Positions 1-8,105 of a DNA stretch of 64,000 bases are shown piece by piece. The translations under genes and the position numbers were made by a program. Numbering within the stretch: position 1 is the first letter of the stretch; every line of letters begins with the position of its first letter. The notes beneath the pieces were generated by a model. It saw only the letters and a list, made by a program, of their open reading frames with translations. It searched no databases and was not told where the DNA came from. The stretch comes from Shimia sp049116215 (GTDB lineage: Bacteria; Pseudomonadota; Alphaproteobacteria; Rhodobacterales; Rhodobacteraceae): positions 434,001 through 498,000 of the forward strand of contig NZ_JAGDZB010000003.1 in assembly GCF_049116215.1 (NCBI RefSeq), read 5' to 3'.

Positions 1-336
1 GCCGGAGCCGAGCACGTAGCCGACATCAACAGTGATGGCGAAGCGGGACTTGTTGATCCAGGCGCCGGTGTTGGCCACGTAGGCGGCGCAAGCGAGAATG
101 GCCAGCAGAGCCACGGTGAGGTTCTGCGTTGTTTCGGTCAGTGCCACGATATAGGCCAGAAGCGCGATGGCGATCCAGTTGGTGAAGAGCGGACCCATTG
201 GCATTTTCTCTGGCGGCTCGGGATCGATGTTGCTGCCTTCGGCCCAGCGTTTTTGGAGGCCCAAAACTGGTCCGTAAACCAAGAAGCCAAAAGCAGAGCA
301 GGCGATGAAGCCAACGATAAATGCAATCCAATTCAT
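1..336 (-). CDS. DUF1761-like membrane protein (3' end off window)
   Basis: About 112 codons are visible; the C-terminus lies beyond the left edge. The product begins MNWIAFIVGF and has a hydrophobic segment at residues 3-23, a polar stretch containing QKRWAEG, and two further hydrophobic segments near 53-70 and 75-92. This layout resembles the small DUF1761 membrane proteins, whose function is unknown. The ATG overlaps the stop of the upstream SRPBCC gene (ATGA), so the two are probably translationally coupled and belong to the ArsR-led operon. The assignment to DUF1761 is by resemblance only. Confidence 0.75.
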   Translation of the reverse strand, partial: MNWIAFIVGFIACSAFGFLVYGPVLGLQKRWAEGSNIDPEPPEKMPMGPLFTNWIAIALLAYIVALTETTQNLTVALLAILACAAYVANTGAWINKSRFAITVDVGYVLGSG

Positions 337-758
337 AGGGTTGTCTCCAATGTTTCCAATATACGTGTCCAACCACCTTCGTGGTTGTCGCGGCTTTCCT
401 GCGAAGGAAATCGAACATGCGTTAGGGTCAGGTTGGTGCCATCATTGGCAGGTGTCAAGATTAAGGTAACTTCGCTATCCTCTTGAGAATAGGGAGAAAC
501 CCAGGTGAAGCGCAGTCGATTGGCGCGGTCGATTTCGAGGTATTCACCTTCGTGCGGCCAGCCTTCTTCAACATCGGGGGCTTGCATCACCACGCGAAAC
601 CGGCCGCCGACCACGGGATCGTTGCTGGCCTCCGGCACAATCATTCCGGGGGCAGGCACCAAAAATTTCTGCATCATTTTAGGGTCCAGCCAGGCGTCAA
701 ATACGCGTTCTGGCGGGAAAGGTAAGTGGCGGGAGATTTCCAGCGCGAGGTCAGTCAT
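333..758 (-). CDS. SRPBCC / AHSA1-like domain protein
   Basis: 141 aa. It starts MTDLALEISRHLPFPPERVF and shows the AHSA1/START-like pattern: an alternating beta strand, then FDAWLDP, a central VVGGRFRVVM and a C-terminal helix ending in a GGWTRIL motif. Proteins of this family form a hydrophobic cavity for small ligands; the ligand here is unknown. I chose the ATG preceded by GGAGGAAG. The start overlaps the end of the arsR-type gene by 8 nt and the stop overlaps the next ATG. ArsR-SRPBCC pairs are a common operon arrangement, which suggests the regulator controls this protein. Confidence 0.85.
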   Translation of the reverse strand: MTDLALEISRHLPFPPERVFDAWLDPKMMQKFLVPAPGMIVPEASNDPVVGGRFRVVMQAPDVEEGWPHEGEYLEIDRANRLRFTWVSPYSQEDSEVTLILTPANDGTNLTLTHVRFPSQESRDNHEGGWTRILETLETTL

Positions 759-1107
759 TTTTGTCTTCCTCCATAAGGGCAGCTTCGAGGGCGTCCAACC
801 GGAGCGCCCAGATCGAACGCAGGTCAGAGAACCAAGTGTCAATGAGCGACAAGGGTGCCACTTGCACCTCGATTAGGTGCTCGCGCCATTCGGTGCGGCG
901 GCTGGCTAGACCCGCAGCCTCCAGCACTTTGATGTGCTTGGAAATCGCATTCAGGCTCAGATCAAACCGAGCGGCGATGTCGGTAACCTTCATCGGGCCG
1001 TTCTGGGCCAGAAGGGTCAGGATCGCGCGGCGGTTTGGCTCTGATGCGGCCTTGAGAATGGCGCTGAGCTGGTCCTCGGTTTTGGTGATATCTTGTCGTT
1101 CAACCAT
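751..1107 (-). CDS. ArsR-family transcriptional regulator
   Basis: 118 aa, a single winged-helix domain. The helix-turn-helix reads VTDIAARFDLSLNAISKHIK followed by VLEAAGLASRR, and the wing is REHLIEVQ. It has no obvious metal-binding ELCVCDL motif, so it belongs to the non-metal ArsR group that usually accompanies SRPBCC genes. The ATG at 1107 is preferred over an in-frame GTG at 1122, because the GTG lies inside an inverted repeat that looks like the operator. It is the first gene of a three-gene minus-strand operon and is probably autorepressed. Confidence 0.88.
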   Translation of the reverse strand: MVERQDITKTEDQLSAILKAASEPNRRAILTLLAQNGPMKVTDIAARFDLSLNAISKHIKVLEAAGLASRRTEWREHLIEVQVAPLSLIDTWFSDLRSIWALRLDALEAALMEEDKND

Positions 1108-1115
1108 ATAGGTGA

Positions 1116-1134
1116 ATAACACGGCGCCTGTTAT
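1116..1134 (-). promoter_or_regulatory. Candidate ArsR operator (ATAACA-N7-TGTTAT)
   Basis: A perfect 6-7-6 inverted repeat lies 9 bp upstream of the arsR-type ATG. Its size and its place over the expected promoter/start fit an autoregulatory ArsR operator. The binding protein is inferred from proximity. Confidence 0.45.
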
Positions 1135-1173
1135 CAGTCAGCCATTTGGGTGAATGATGTTTCGGGGCAAAAT

Positions 1174-1199
1174 AAAGGCGGCTCCTGAGAGCCGCCTTT
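1174..1199 (-). terminator. Rho-independent terminator of the vWA gene
   Basis: An 11-bp GC-rich stem (AAAGGCGGCTC with its complement) has a 4-nt loop and is followed on the minus strand by TTTATTTTG. It lies 22 bp past the stop of the vWA gene and separates it from the arsR operon. Confidence 0.85.
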
Positions 1200-1221
1200 G
1201 AGGGTTGGTTTGGTAGGCTGC

Positions 1222-3417
1222 TTATTGAACGGTGAGCGGGATTGCGGCCAGAAGCTTGTTGTCCACATCAAGGAAGTAGCGGATTTCATAGTCGCCGGGC
1301 TCATCAGGAACGGTCAGGCTGAGAGGGCTGCCATTCTCCGCATAGGTGTAGGTGAGGTAAGGTTTGGCCGCGTTGCCCACAGCGAGATAATCGCGCGGAT
1401 GACCGGGGCCGGTCCAGGTGATCTCAATGCTGCTGCCAGGCGTCGCGGTTGAGGGCGCGGTGATGGCGACGGGCACGTCTTCAACAGTCAGCGGCGTGCG
1501 GGCGAGCACTTTGATTGGATTGGTGTCCGCCACGTAGCGCAGCTCGTAGGTGCCGTGGTTGGCAGGCAAGTTGAGCGTCAGATCACTGCCGTCGCGGGTG
1601 TAGGCGTAGGAGCCGTAGTCTCCTTCAGCGGCGTCTGGTGCTACAATGGTCAAGTAGTCGCCATCGCCGCCGGGGCCAGTCCATGAGGCGGTGATTGTGC
1701 CGCCGATAGGCCCGGAGGGTGGTCCCGTGACCGTGGCGCCGACGGTTGTGACGTCAATCGGGATACGGGCTTGGATGGATCGGTCCTGCCCCAAGACATA
1801 GCGGATCTCGTGTGGGCCGGGATCGCCGGGCATCACAAGTTCTAGGGGGTTGCCTTCGCGGGTGTAAGTGTAGTTGACGTATTTGTCGTCCGGCATGCCT
1901 TTCGCGGCAACGGTGATGTAGTCTCCGTCGTAACCGGGGCCCGTCCAGGACACGATGAGCCTGGCACCGGCACCAGCGCTGCTGTCCGTTTGCAGATCAT
2001 ATGCCAGGGCCGCAACCGAGATAGGTTCGCGGTGAATGATCGTTCGATTCTGGCTCATGGTGTAGACCATTTCATAATCACCGGGCGCGCCCGGCATTTG
2101 CAGCATCATGGGATTTCCGTCGCGGGTGTAGGTGTAGGTGATCCATTTCTCGTCGCCCGGTTTGGTGACGGAGACATAGTCGCCGTCATAATCCGGTCCG
2201 ATCCAATCCACCGGAACTGTGGCGCCGGCGACCAATTCATCAGGCGCGGAGAGGGAGACAGCAACTTCCGTGGCAGCGATGGGATGGCTGGCCAAAGGTT
2301 TGCGGCCGTCGTTCAGGATGTAGCGCAGTTCGTAGGCACCAGGTTTGGGTGGCATTTGTAGATCGAGTGGGCTGCCTTCGCGGGTGTAAGCATAGGTGAT
2401 CCATTTGTTGGTATCCGGATCAACCGCGGCGATGAAATCATCTTTGGCGTTGGGGCCGGACCAATCGACGGCAATGGTGCTGCCTGCAGGGGCGGATTGC
2501 GGGCCGGACACAGTGGCCGGTGGTTTGTATTCCGGCAACTCCAGCACCACCCGCTTATTGACCGAGCCGACACCAAAACGGGCTTCGGCGGTGGCTTCAT
2601 CTTCGGGGCGCAGGACAGTGACAGTGTAGGTGCCTTCGAGAAGTGCTTCTTTCAAGGATGGCGCGCTGTGTTTGTCGTGAATGGTGTTGTCGCCTGCGAG
2701 ATCCCAAATCAAGGGAGTGGTTACCACTGGTCCGTTTTTGCCATCCGTGGCCACAATGGAGACTTGCACCGGCTGTGGCTCCGGCTCCGGTGGAGGGGCG
2801 GCGGCGACTGCGGTCAAAGCGCTGCCAAGCTCATCTGCATTGGCGGCGGAGAGGAATGTGCCGCCCGTAGCTTCGGCCATGCACTGGAACTGAGCCAAGG
2901 CTTGCGGGTCGGTCACGTCGAACCCCACAACATGCGCTGTGAAATCCACGCCGGTGGCTTCCAATTCTTTGGCAACGGCACAAACGTCCGGCACGCAGGT
3001 TTCGATGCCGTCAGACACCAGAATCACGGTGGCGGCTTCTTCGGTGTGGCGCAGCGCTTTGGCGGCTGCGACCACGGCGTCCGCCATCGGGGTTTTGCCC
3101 TTGGGGGAAATGCCGTTCACAGCTGAAGTGATGGCGGCGCGCGTGTCGGGGCCGGGCAGGACCATGGTTTCAATGTCGGAACAATCCCCCTTGCGGCGGT
3201 GGCCGTAAATGGTCAACCCCAAGTCTAGGTCGGCAGGCAGCGTAGACATGAGTTCGCCCATGACCTCTTGGGCAATGGTGATTTTGGCCACGCCATCAAT
3301 TTGCCCCCACATGGAGCCGGACCCGTCCATCACCACAATTGCGGAGGGGTTGTCTTGCGCAAATATTGCAGTGGGCAGCAGACACAGCGCGGCCGAAGTC
3401 GCTCTCAAAAAAGTCAT
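1222..3417 (-). CDS. Secreted vWA-domain protein with five tandem beta modules
   Basis: 731 aa from the ATG preceded by GAGGATTTTTGCG. Residues 1-20 form a signal peptide ending IFA. Residues ~25-205 are a von Willebrand factor A domain with an intact MIDAS (MDGSGSM at 30-36, a later T and D), and cysteines in GDCSD and CVPDVC. After a Pro/Glu linker (PPPEPEPQPV) and an Ig-like stretch come five repeats of ~85 aa (about 310-731). Each carries W-x-GP, DY[LIV], Y[TA]YT-x-[ED]G-[SN]P, LxxP and GxYExRY. It is probably periplasmic or surface-exposed. The ligand is unknown. The gene is divergent from uvrA and ends in its own terminator, so it is likely monocistronic. Confidence 0.88.
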   Translation of the reverse strand: MTFLRATSAALCLLPTAIFAQDNPSAIVVMDGSGSMWGQIDGVAKITIAQEVMGELMSTLPADLDLGLTIYGHRRKGDCSDIETMVLPGPDTRAAITSAVNGISPKGKTPMADAVVAAAKALRHTEEAATVILVSDGIETCVPDVCAVAKELEATGVDFTAHVVGFDVTDPQALAQFQCMAEATGGTFLSAANADELGSALTAVAAAPPPEPEPQPVQVSIVATDGKNGPVVTTPLIWDLAGDNTIHDKHSAPSLKEALLEGTYTVTVLRPEDEATAEARFGVGSVNKRVVLELPEYKPPATVSGPQSAPAGSTIAVDWSGPNAKDDFIAAVDPDTNKWITYAYTREGSPLDLQMPPKPGAYELRYILNDGRKPLASHPIAATEVAVSLSAPDELVAGATVPVDWIGPDYDGDYVSVTKPGDEKWITYTYTRDGNPMMLQMPGAPGDYEMVYTMSQNRTIIHREPISVAALAYDLQTDSSAGAGARLIVSWTGPGYDGDYITVAAKGMPDDKYVNYTYTREGNPLELVMPGDPGPHEIRYVLGQDRSIQARIPIDVTTVGATVTGPPSGPIGGTITASWTGPGGDGDYLTIVAPDAAEGDYGSYAYTRDGSDLTLNLPANHGTYELRYVADTNPIKVLARTPLTVEDVPVAITAPSTATPGSSIEITWTGPGHPRDYLAVGNAAKPYLTYTYAENGSPLSLTVPDEPGDYEIRYFLDVDNKLLAAIPLTVQ

Positions 3418-3498
3418 CGCAAAAATCCTCAAATATGTAATGCATAGAGACTAAGGGAGAAATTCCAAATCCGGCAAGTCACGAGGTAAAAACCGGGC

Positions 3499-3528
3499 TT
3501 GGCGAATTAAAATGTTCTCTGTATGTTC
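3499..3528 (+). promoter_or_regulatory. uvrA promoter with LexA (SOS) box
   Basis: GTTC-TCTGTAT-GTTC (3514-3528) matches the alphaproteobacterial LexA operator GTTC-N7-GTTC exactly. It overlaps the -10 of a good promoter: TTGGCG (3499-3504), 17-bp spacer, TATGTT (3522-3527). LexA bound here would block uvrA transcription until DNA damage. Confidence 0.85.
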
Positions 3529-3594
3529 GCGATATCTGGTTGGCAGAGGGGGCGTGATCCCCTATGTCTGGTGCCGTATCCGTTGGGGGTTTGA

Positions 3595-6456
3595 ATGGCC
3601 GAGCTGAAGAACATCGAAGTGCGTGGCGCGCGCGAGCACAATTTGAAGTCGATTGACGTGGATATTCCACGTGATCAGCTGGTGGTGATCACCGGTCTGT
3701 CAGGCTCTGGCAAGTCCTCATTGGCGTTTGACACGATCTATGCGGAAGGTCAGCGTCGCTATGTTGAGAGCCTGTCGGCCTATGCGCGGCAGTTCTTGGA
3801 TATGATGGAAAAGCCGGATGTGGATCACATCAGCGGGCTGTCTCCGGCGATTTCGATTGAGCAGAAGACGACGTCAAAAAACCCGCGCTCGACTGTGGGT
3901 ACGGTGACGGAGATTTACGATTATCTGCGTCTGTTGTTTGCCCGTGTTGGCACGCCGTATTCTCCGGCCACAGGTCTGCCGATTGAGGCGCAGCAAGTGC
4001 AGGACATGGTTGATCGGATCATGACCTTGGAGGAGGGCACGCGTGGCTATCTTCTGGCGCCGATTGTGCGGGACCGGAAAGGCGAATATCGCAAAGAGTT
4101 TCTGGAGCTGCGTAAACAGGGTTTCCAGCGGGTGAAAGTTGATGGCGCTTTCTATGAGCTGGATGAGCCTCCGACGCTCGACAAGAAATTCCGTCATGAC
4201 ATTGACGTTGTGGTGGACCGGCTGGTGGTCCGTGAAGGTATGGAGACGCGGCTGGCGGACAGCTTGCGCACTGCATTGGATTTGGCGGATGGGATTGCGG
4301 TTCTGGAAACCGCACCCAAGGAAGGCGATCCAGAGCGGATTACCTTCAGTGAAAAATTTGCTTGCCCTGTCAGTGGCTTCACCATTCCTGAGATTGAACC
4401 ACGGCTGTTTTCCTTTAACGCGCCGTTTGGGGCCTGCCCAACCTGTGATGGGCTTGGAAAAGAGCTGTTCTTTGACGAGCGTCTGGTGGTGCCGGATGTC
4501 ACTTTGAAGGTTTATGACGGGGCGCTGGCCCCGTGGCGGAAAGGCAAATCACCTTACTTCCGTCAGACCATCGAGGCGCTGGCGAAACACTATGAGTTTG
4601 ACAAAAACTCGCCGTGGAAGGATCTGCCAAAGCATGTGCAGCAGGTGTTCCTCTATGGCTCTGGTGAAGAAGAGATTGAGTTCCGTTATGACGAAGGCGG
4701 GCGGGTCTATCAGGTGACACGCGTGTTTGAAGGCGTGATCCCCAACATGGAGCGGCGCTATCGCGAGACCGATAGCAACTGGATCCGCGAAGAGTTTGAG
4801 AATTATCAAAACAACCGTCCGTGTGGCGCCTGTCGTGGGCACCGGCTGCGTGAAGAGGCTTTGGCAGTTCGGATCGCCGAGAAACATGTTGGCCATGTGG
4901 TGCAGCTGTCGATCCGAGAGGCTTTGGCGTGGATCGAGAGTGTGCCTGCGGCGTTGACTCCGCAGCGGCAGGAGATTGCGCGGGCGATTGTGAAGGAAAT
5001 CCAGGAGCGGCTTGGGTTCTTGAACAATGTTGGCTTGGAATACCTAACCTTGTCGCGCAACAGTGGCACGCTGTCCGGCGGGGAGAGCCAGCGTATTCGA
5101 TTGGCAAGCCAGATTGGCTCTGGCCTGACCGGCGTTCTGTACGTGCTGGATGAGCCGTCGATTGGCTTGCACCAGCGGGACAATGACCGGCTGCTCACAA
5201 CGCTGAAAAACCTGCGGGATCAGGGCAATACGGTGATTGTGGTGGAGCATGACGAAGAAGCCGTGCGTGAGGCGGACTATGTGTTCGACATTGGTCCAGG
5301 GGCTGGCGTGCACGGCGGGCAAGTGGTGTCGCAGGGCAAACCTGAAGATATTGCGGCTGATCCGGCGTCCTTGACGGGGCAGTACCTGTCTGGTGCGCGT
5401 GAGATCGCAGTGCCAACGGAACGACGTGAGGGTAACGGCAAGTCTGTGACCGTGGTGAAAGCGACAGGCAACAACCTGCGTAAGGTCACGGCGGACTTCC
5501 CACTTGGTAAGTTTGTCTGCGTGACCGGGGTTTCTGGCGGCGGGAAATCAACGCTGACGATTGAGACCTTGTTCAAGACCGCGTCGATGCGGCTCAACGG
5601 TGCACGGCAGACCCCTGCGCCTTGTGAGACCATCAAGGGGCTTGAGCATCTGGACAAGGTGATCGACATTGACCAGCGGCCTATCGGCCGCACACCACGG
5701 TCCAACCCGGCGACCTATACTGGGGCATTCACGCCGATCCGCGATTGGTTTGCCGGTTTGCCGGAAGCCAAAGCGCGCGGCTACAAGCCTGGGCGGTTCA
5801 GCTTCAACGTCAAAGGTGGACGTTGCGAGGCCTGTCAGGGCGACGGTGTGATCAAGATCGAGATGCACTTCCTGCCCGACGTCTATGTGGAATGTGAGAC
5901 CTGCAAAGGTGCGCGCTACAACCGTGAGACTTTGGAAATCCGGTTCAAAGGCAAGAGCATTGCAGACGTGCTGGATATGACCGTGGAAGAGGCGCAGGAG
6001 TTCTTCAAAGCGGTGCCGAGCATTCGCGACAAGATGGATGCGCTGATGCGGGTTGGTCTTGGCTACATCAAGGTGGGGCAGCAGGCGACAACGCTGTCTG
6101 GTGGTGAGGCGCAGCGAGTGAAGCTGTCCAAAGAGTTGGCGAAACGGTCGACCGGGCGAACGCTCTATATTCTGGATGAGCCAACCACGGGTTTGCACTT
6201 TGAAGATGTGCGTAAGCTTTTGGAAGTGCTGCATGAATTGGTCGATCAAGGCAACACCGTTGTGGTGATCGAGCACAATCTGGATGTGGTGAAAACGGCT
6301 GACCACATCATCGACATCGGCCCCGAGGGCGGTGACGGCGGCGGTAAGATTGTCGCCAAAGGCACGCCGGAGAAAGTGGCCAAAGTGGCGGCGAGCCACA
6401 CTGGCCATTATCTGAAGGATATGTTGGTGCCGAAGAAAAAAGTGGCAGCTGAATAA
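3595..6456 (+). CDS. uvrA: Excinuclease ABC subunit A
   Basis: 953 aa, full family length. UvrA is the damage-sensing ATPase of nucleotide excision repair and loads UvrB. Two ABC cassettes are visible: the first with Walker A GLSGSGKSS (34-42), signature LSGGESQRIRL and LDEPSIGLHQRD; the second with GVSGGGKST, LSGGEAQRVKL and LDEPTTGLHFED. Both zinc-finger modules are complete (CPVSG...CPTC and CEAC...CETC). The ATG is preceded by a GGGGG tract. A LexA box overlaps the promoter and a strong terminator follows the stop, so it is a single-gene SOS unit. Confidence 0.98.
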   Translation: MAELKNIEVRGAREHNLKSIDVDIPRDQLVVITGLSGSGKSSLAFDTIYAEGQRRYVESLSAYARQFLDMMEKPDVDHISGLSPAISIEQKTTSKNPRSTVGTVTEIYDYLRLLFARVGTPYSPATGLPIEAQQVQDMVDRIMTLEEGTRGYLLAPIVRDRKGEYRKEFLELRKQGFQRVKVDGAFYELDEPPTLDKKFRHDIDVVVDRLVVREGMETRLADSLRTALDLADGIAVLETAPKEGDPERITFSEKFACPVSGFTIPEIEPRLFSFNAPFGACPTCDGLGKELFFDERLVVPDVTLKVYDGALAPWRKGKSPYFRQTIEALAKHYEFDKNSPWKDLPKHVQQVFLYGSGEEEIEFRYDEGGRVYQVTRVFEGVIPNMERRYRETDSNWIREEFENYQNNRPCGACRGHRLREEALAVRIAEKHVGHVVQLSIREALAWIESVPAALTPQRQEIARAIVKEIQERLGFLNNVGLEYLTLSRNSGTLSGGESQRIRLASQIGSGLTGVLYVLDEPSIGLHQRDNDRLLTTLKNLRDQGNTVIVVEHDEEAVREADYVFDIGPGAGVHGGQVVSQGKPEDIAADPASLTGQYLSGAREIAVPTERREGNGKSVTVVKATGNNLRKVTADFPLGKFVCVTGVSGGGKSTLTIETLFKTASMRLNGARQTPAPCETIKGLEHLDKVIDIDQRPIGRTPRSNPATYTGAFTPIRDWFAGLPEAKARGYKPGRFSFNVKGGRCEACQGDGVIKIEMHFLPDVYVECETCKGARYNRETLEIRFKGKSIADVLDMTVEEAQEFFKAVPSIRDKMDALMRVGLGYIKVGQQATTLSGGEAQRVKLSKELAKRSTGRTLYILDEPTTGLHFEDVRKLLEVLHELVDQGNTVVVIEHNLDVVKTADHIIDIGPEGGDGGGKIVAKGTPEKVAKVAASHTGHYLKDMLVPKKKVAAE

Positions 6457-6463
6457 AATGAAT

Positions 6464-6499
6464 GGGCGGTGGTTGCAGAAACCACCGCCCGTTTTCTTT
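6464..6499. terminator. Bidirectional terminator after uvrA
   Basis: An 11-bp stem (GGGCGGTGGTT/AACCACCGCCC) with a 5-nt loop is followed on the plus strand by GTTTTCTTT. It lies 8 bp past the uvrA stop. The convergent membrane-protein gene ends at its edge, so the hairpin may serve both. Confidence 0.88.
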
Positions 6500-6932
6500 A
6501 GGCCGCAACGGCTTGGCGGGGCTTTGCCAGGGTGATGGGCAGCACAAACATCAGCAGGAAGCCGGTGTTCATAACGACGTTGAACCAGGCGCCTGCAACG
6601 AAGGAGCCTGCGCTGTCCACCACATACCAACTCCAGACACCCCAGCTGATGATGGAGGCGCCGGTTTCCGCGTCGTTGGCGTAAACGCGGATGGTGACTT
6701 GCCAGGTCACCACACCCAGGCTGACCATGAGGCCGCCGCCGATGGCTGCGAGCACTTTTTCGCTGTCGCCGCCAAAGCTCTGTGCGCCATCAAGCGGCAG
6801 GTGTGTGAGGTCCAAAAACCAGCCCACGATGCCGTGAAGTCCGCCAATCATGGCAAACAGCGGAATGAGGCCAAAAAGCACCGTACCAAGCGAGGTGAGT
6901 TTCAGAAGGTAGATCGCGCGATCCTGAGTCAT
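6498..6932 (-). CDS. Four-helix membrane protein, unknown function
   Basis: 144 aa, starting MTQDRAIYLLKL after GGAGACATCAC. Four hydrophobic segments are visible (about 12-35, 60-80, 88-110 and 118-138) separated by short polar loops, with no recognisable catalytic motif. It is transcribed divergently from an XRE regulator, with a perfect TTACCT-CTG-AGGTAA repeat between them, so it is the likely target of that regulator. I do not recognise the family. Confidence 0.7.
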   Translation of the reverse strand: MTQDRAIYLLKLTSLGTVLFGLIPLFAMIGGLHGIVGWFLDLTHLPLDGAQSFGGDSEKVLAAIGGGLMVSLGVVTWQVTIRVYANDAETGASIISWGVWSWYVVDSAGSFVAGAWFNVVMNTGFLLMFVLPITLAKPRQAVAA

Positions 6933-6991
6933 GTGATGTCTCCATTTGAGGTTATGGCGACAAACTGCGTCTGATTGGTGAGGCAAAACAA

Positions 6992-7006
6992 TTACCTCTG
7001 AGGTAA
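6992..7006. promoter_or_regulatory. Candidate XRE operator TTACCT-N3-AGGTAA
   Basis: A perfect 6-3-6 inverted repeat sits in the 126-bp divergent region between the membrane-protein gene and the XRE regulator. The XRE/MmyB-like regulator next door is the obvious candidate to bind it. That is inference from position and symmetry. Confidence 0.5.
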
Positions 7007-7058
7007 GTGCTTTGCGCAAGGGATCGGCTATGGTGGTTGAGACTATGAGGAGCAGGTT

Positions 7059-7829
7059 ATGGGCGTAGAGTTTGGCTCGGTTTTAAAAGAGTGGCGGCAG
7101 GTGCGGCGGGTGAGCCAGATGGACCTTGGGTTGTCCGCTGGTGTGAGCTCACGGCATATCTCGTTTCTGGAAACCGGCCGCTCCCGACCCAGTCGGGGGA
7201 TGGTGCTGCGGTTGTGTGATGAGTTGGAAGTGCCCATTGCGCAGCGCAACCGCATGTTGTCGGCGGCGGGCATGAGCCCGGCGTATGCGGAACGGGACCT
7301 GTCAGAGGCAGATATGGCACCGATGCGGGCGGCGATGGAATGGACCCTCAAACGGCATGAGCCTTATCCAGCGATGGCGATTGATCGGCATTGGAGGCTG
7401 GTGGCGATGAATGCGGTGTCGGCTCGGTTGTTGGCTGGGTTTGAAGTTCAGGTTGGTGACAGCTTGATTGACATGATGATTGACTCGAAGGGTGTCCGGC
7501 AAGCTCTTGTCAATTATGAAGAAATTCTACGTTACATGATTGCGCGTCTGCGCGTGGAAAGCGCGCATTTTGGGCATGATCCAGTGCTGGAAGGCGGTAT
7601 TGCGCGCATGGAAGAACGGCTTGGCGAAGCGGTGCTTGAGGTTGATGGCATCAAGCCTGCGATCATTCCGGCGGTCTACGAATTTGGAGGGATGCAGATG
7701 TCGTTTTTCTCGACCATAAGCCAATTTGGCTCGGCCGAGGATATTGCGCTTAGCGAGCTGCGGATCGAGATGATGTTTCCGGCCGACGAGGCCACGCGCC
7801 TCGCATTGGAGGCGCTGGCGGGCGCTTAA
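7059..7829 (+). CDS. XRE-family regulator with MmyB-like ligand domain
   Basis: 256 aa. An N-terminal helix-turn-helix (residues ~8-62) reads LKEWRQVRRVSQMDLGL, then SSRHISFLETGRSRPSR. The C-terminal part (~95-255), with PAMAIDRHWRLVAMNAV and a long helical tail, matches the MmyB-like transcription-regulator ligand-binding domain. Such proteins sense an unknown small molecule and often control a divergent neighbour. Start ATG follows AGGAGCAGGTT. The stop abuts the stop of the convergent DUF2892 gene with no gap. Confidence 0.9.
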   Translation: MGVEFGSVLKEWRQVRRVSQMDLGLSAGVSSRHISFLETGRSRPSRGMVLRLCDELEVPIAQRNRMLSAAGMSPAYAERDLSEADMAPMRAAMEWTLKRHEPYPAMAIDRHWRLVAMNAVSARLLAGFEVQVGDSLIDMMIDSKGVRQALVNYEEILRYMIARLRVESAHFGHDPVLEGGIARMEERLGEAVLEVDGIKPAIIPAVYEFGGMQMSFFSTISQFGSAEDIALSELRIEMMFPADEATRLALEALAGA

Positions 7830-8024
7830 TTATTTGCTTTTGAGTGGGCAGGTGCGGAAGCCAAAAGCGGTATAAAGCGGGCAAGTACCGAGGAGGCCCG
7901 TGAAGAGGGGGATCAGGCCGATCCACATCCAGGCGCCATAGCCAGCCAAGGCTCCGGCGAGGAGCGCGAGGCCAATCACGAGCCGCAAGAATTTGTCTAC
8001 GGTTCCAACGTTCTTTTTCAGCAT
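7830..8024 (-). CDS. DUF2892 / YgaP-like small membrane protein
   Basis: 64 aa. It begins MLKKNVGTVDKFLRLVIGLAL, the N-terminal signature of DUF2892, followed by two membrane segments (~12-29 and 32-48) and the motif GTCPLYTAFGFRTCPL, with two conserved cysteines at the cytoplasmic end. In YgaP this module is fused to a rhodanese domain; here it stands alone. An FNR-like inverted repeat 52 bp upstream suggests oxygen- or nitric-oxide-responsive expression. Confidence 0.88.
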   Translation of the reverse strand: MLKKNVGTVDKFLRLVIGLALLAGALAGYGAWMWIGLIPLFTGLLGTCPLYTAFGFRTCPLKSK

Positions 8025-8075
8025 GTGTTTCCCTCCTAAGGTCGAGAGAAAGTTACATGCATTAATCGGAATGTG

Positions 8076-8093
8076 ACTTGATCTACCTCAAGT
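8076..8093 (-). promoter_or_regulatory. FNR/CRP-family-like box upstream of the DUF2892 gene
   Basis: ACTTGA-TCTACC-TCAAGT is a perfect inverted repeat and contains TTGAT-N4-CTCAA, one mismatch from the FNR consensus TTGAT-N4-ATCAA. It lies 52-69 bp upstream of the DUF2892 start. FnrL or Dnr-type binding is inferred. Confidence 0.5.
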
Positions 8094-8105
8094 GGTCAAA
8101 AAACC

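Noticed and set aside
751..1122. GTG (1122) as start of the arsR-type gene
   Set aside because: It lies within the putative operator and adds residues with no family support. ATG at 1107 is preferred.
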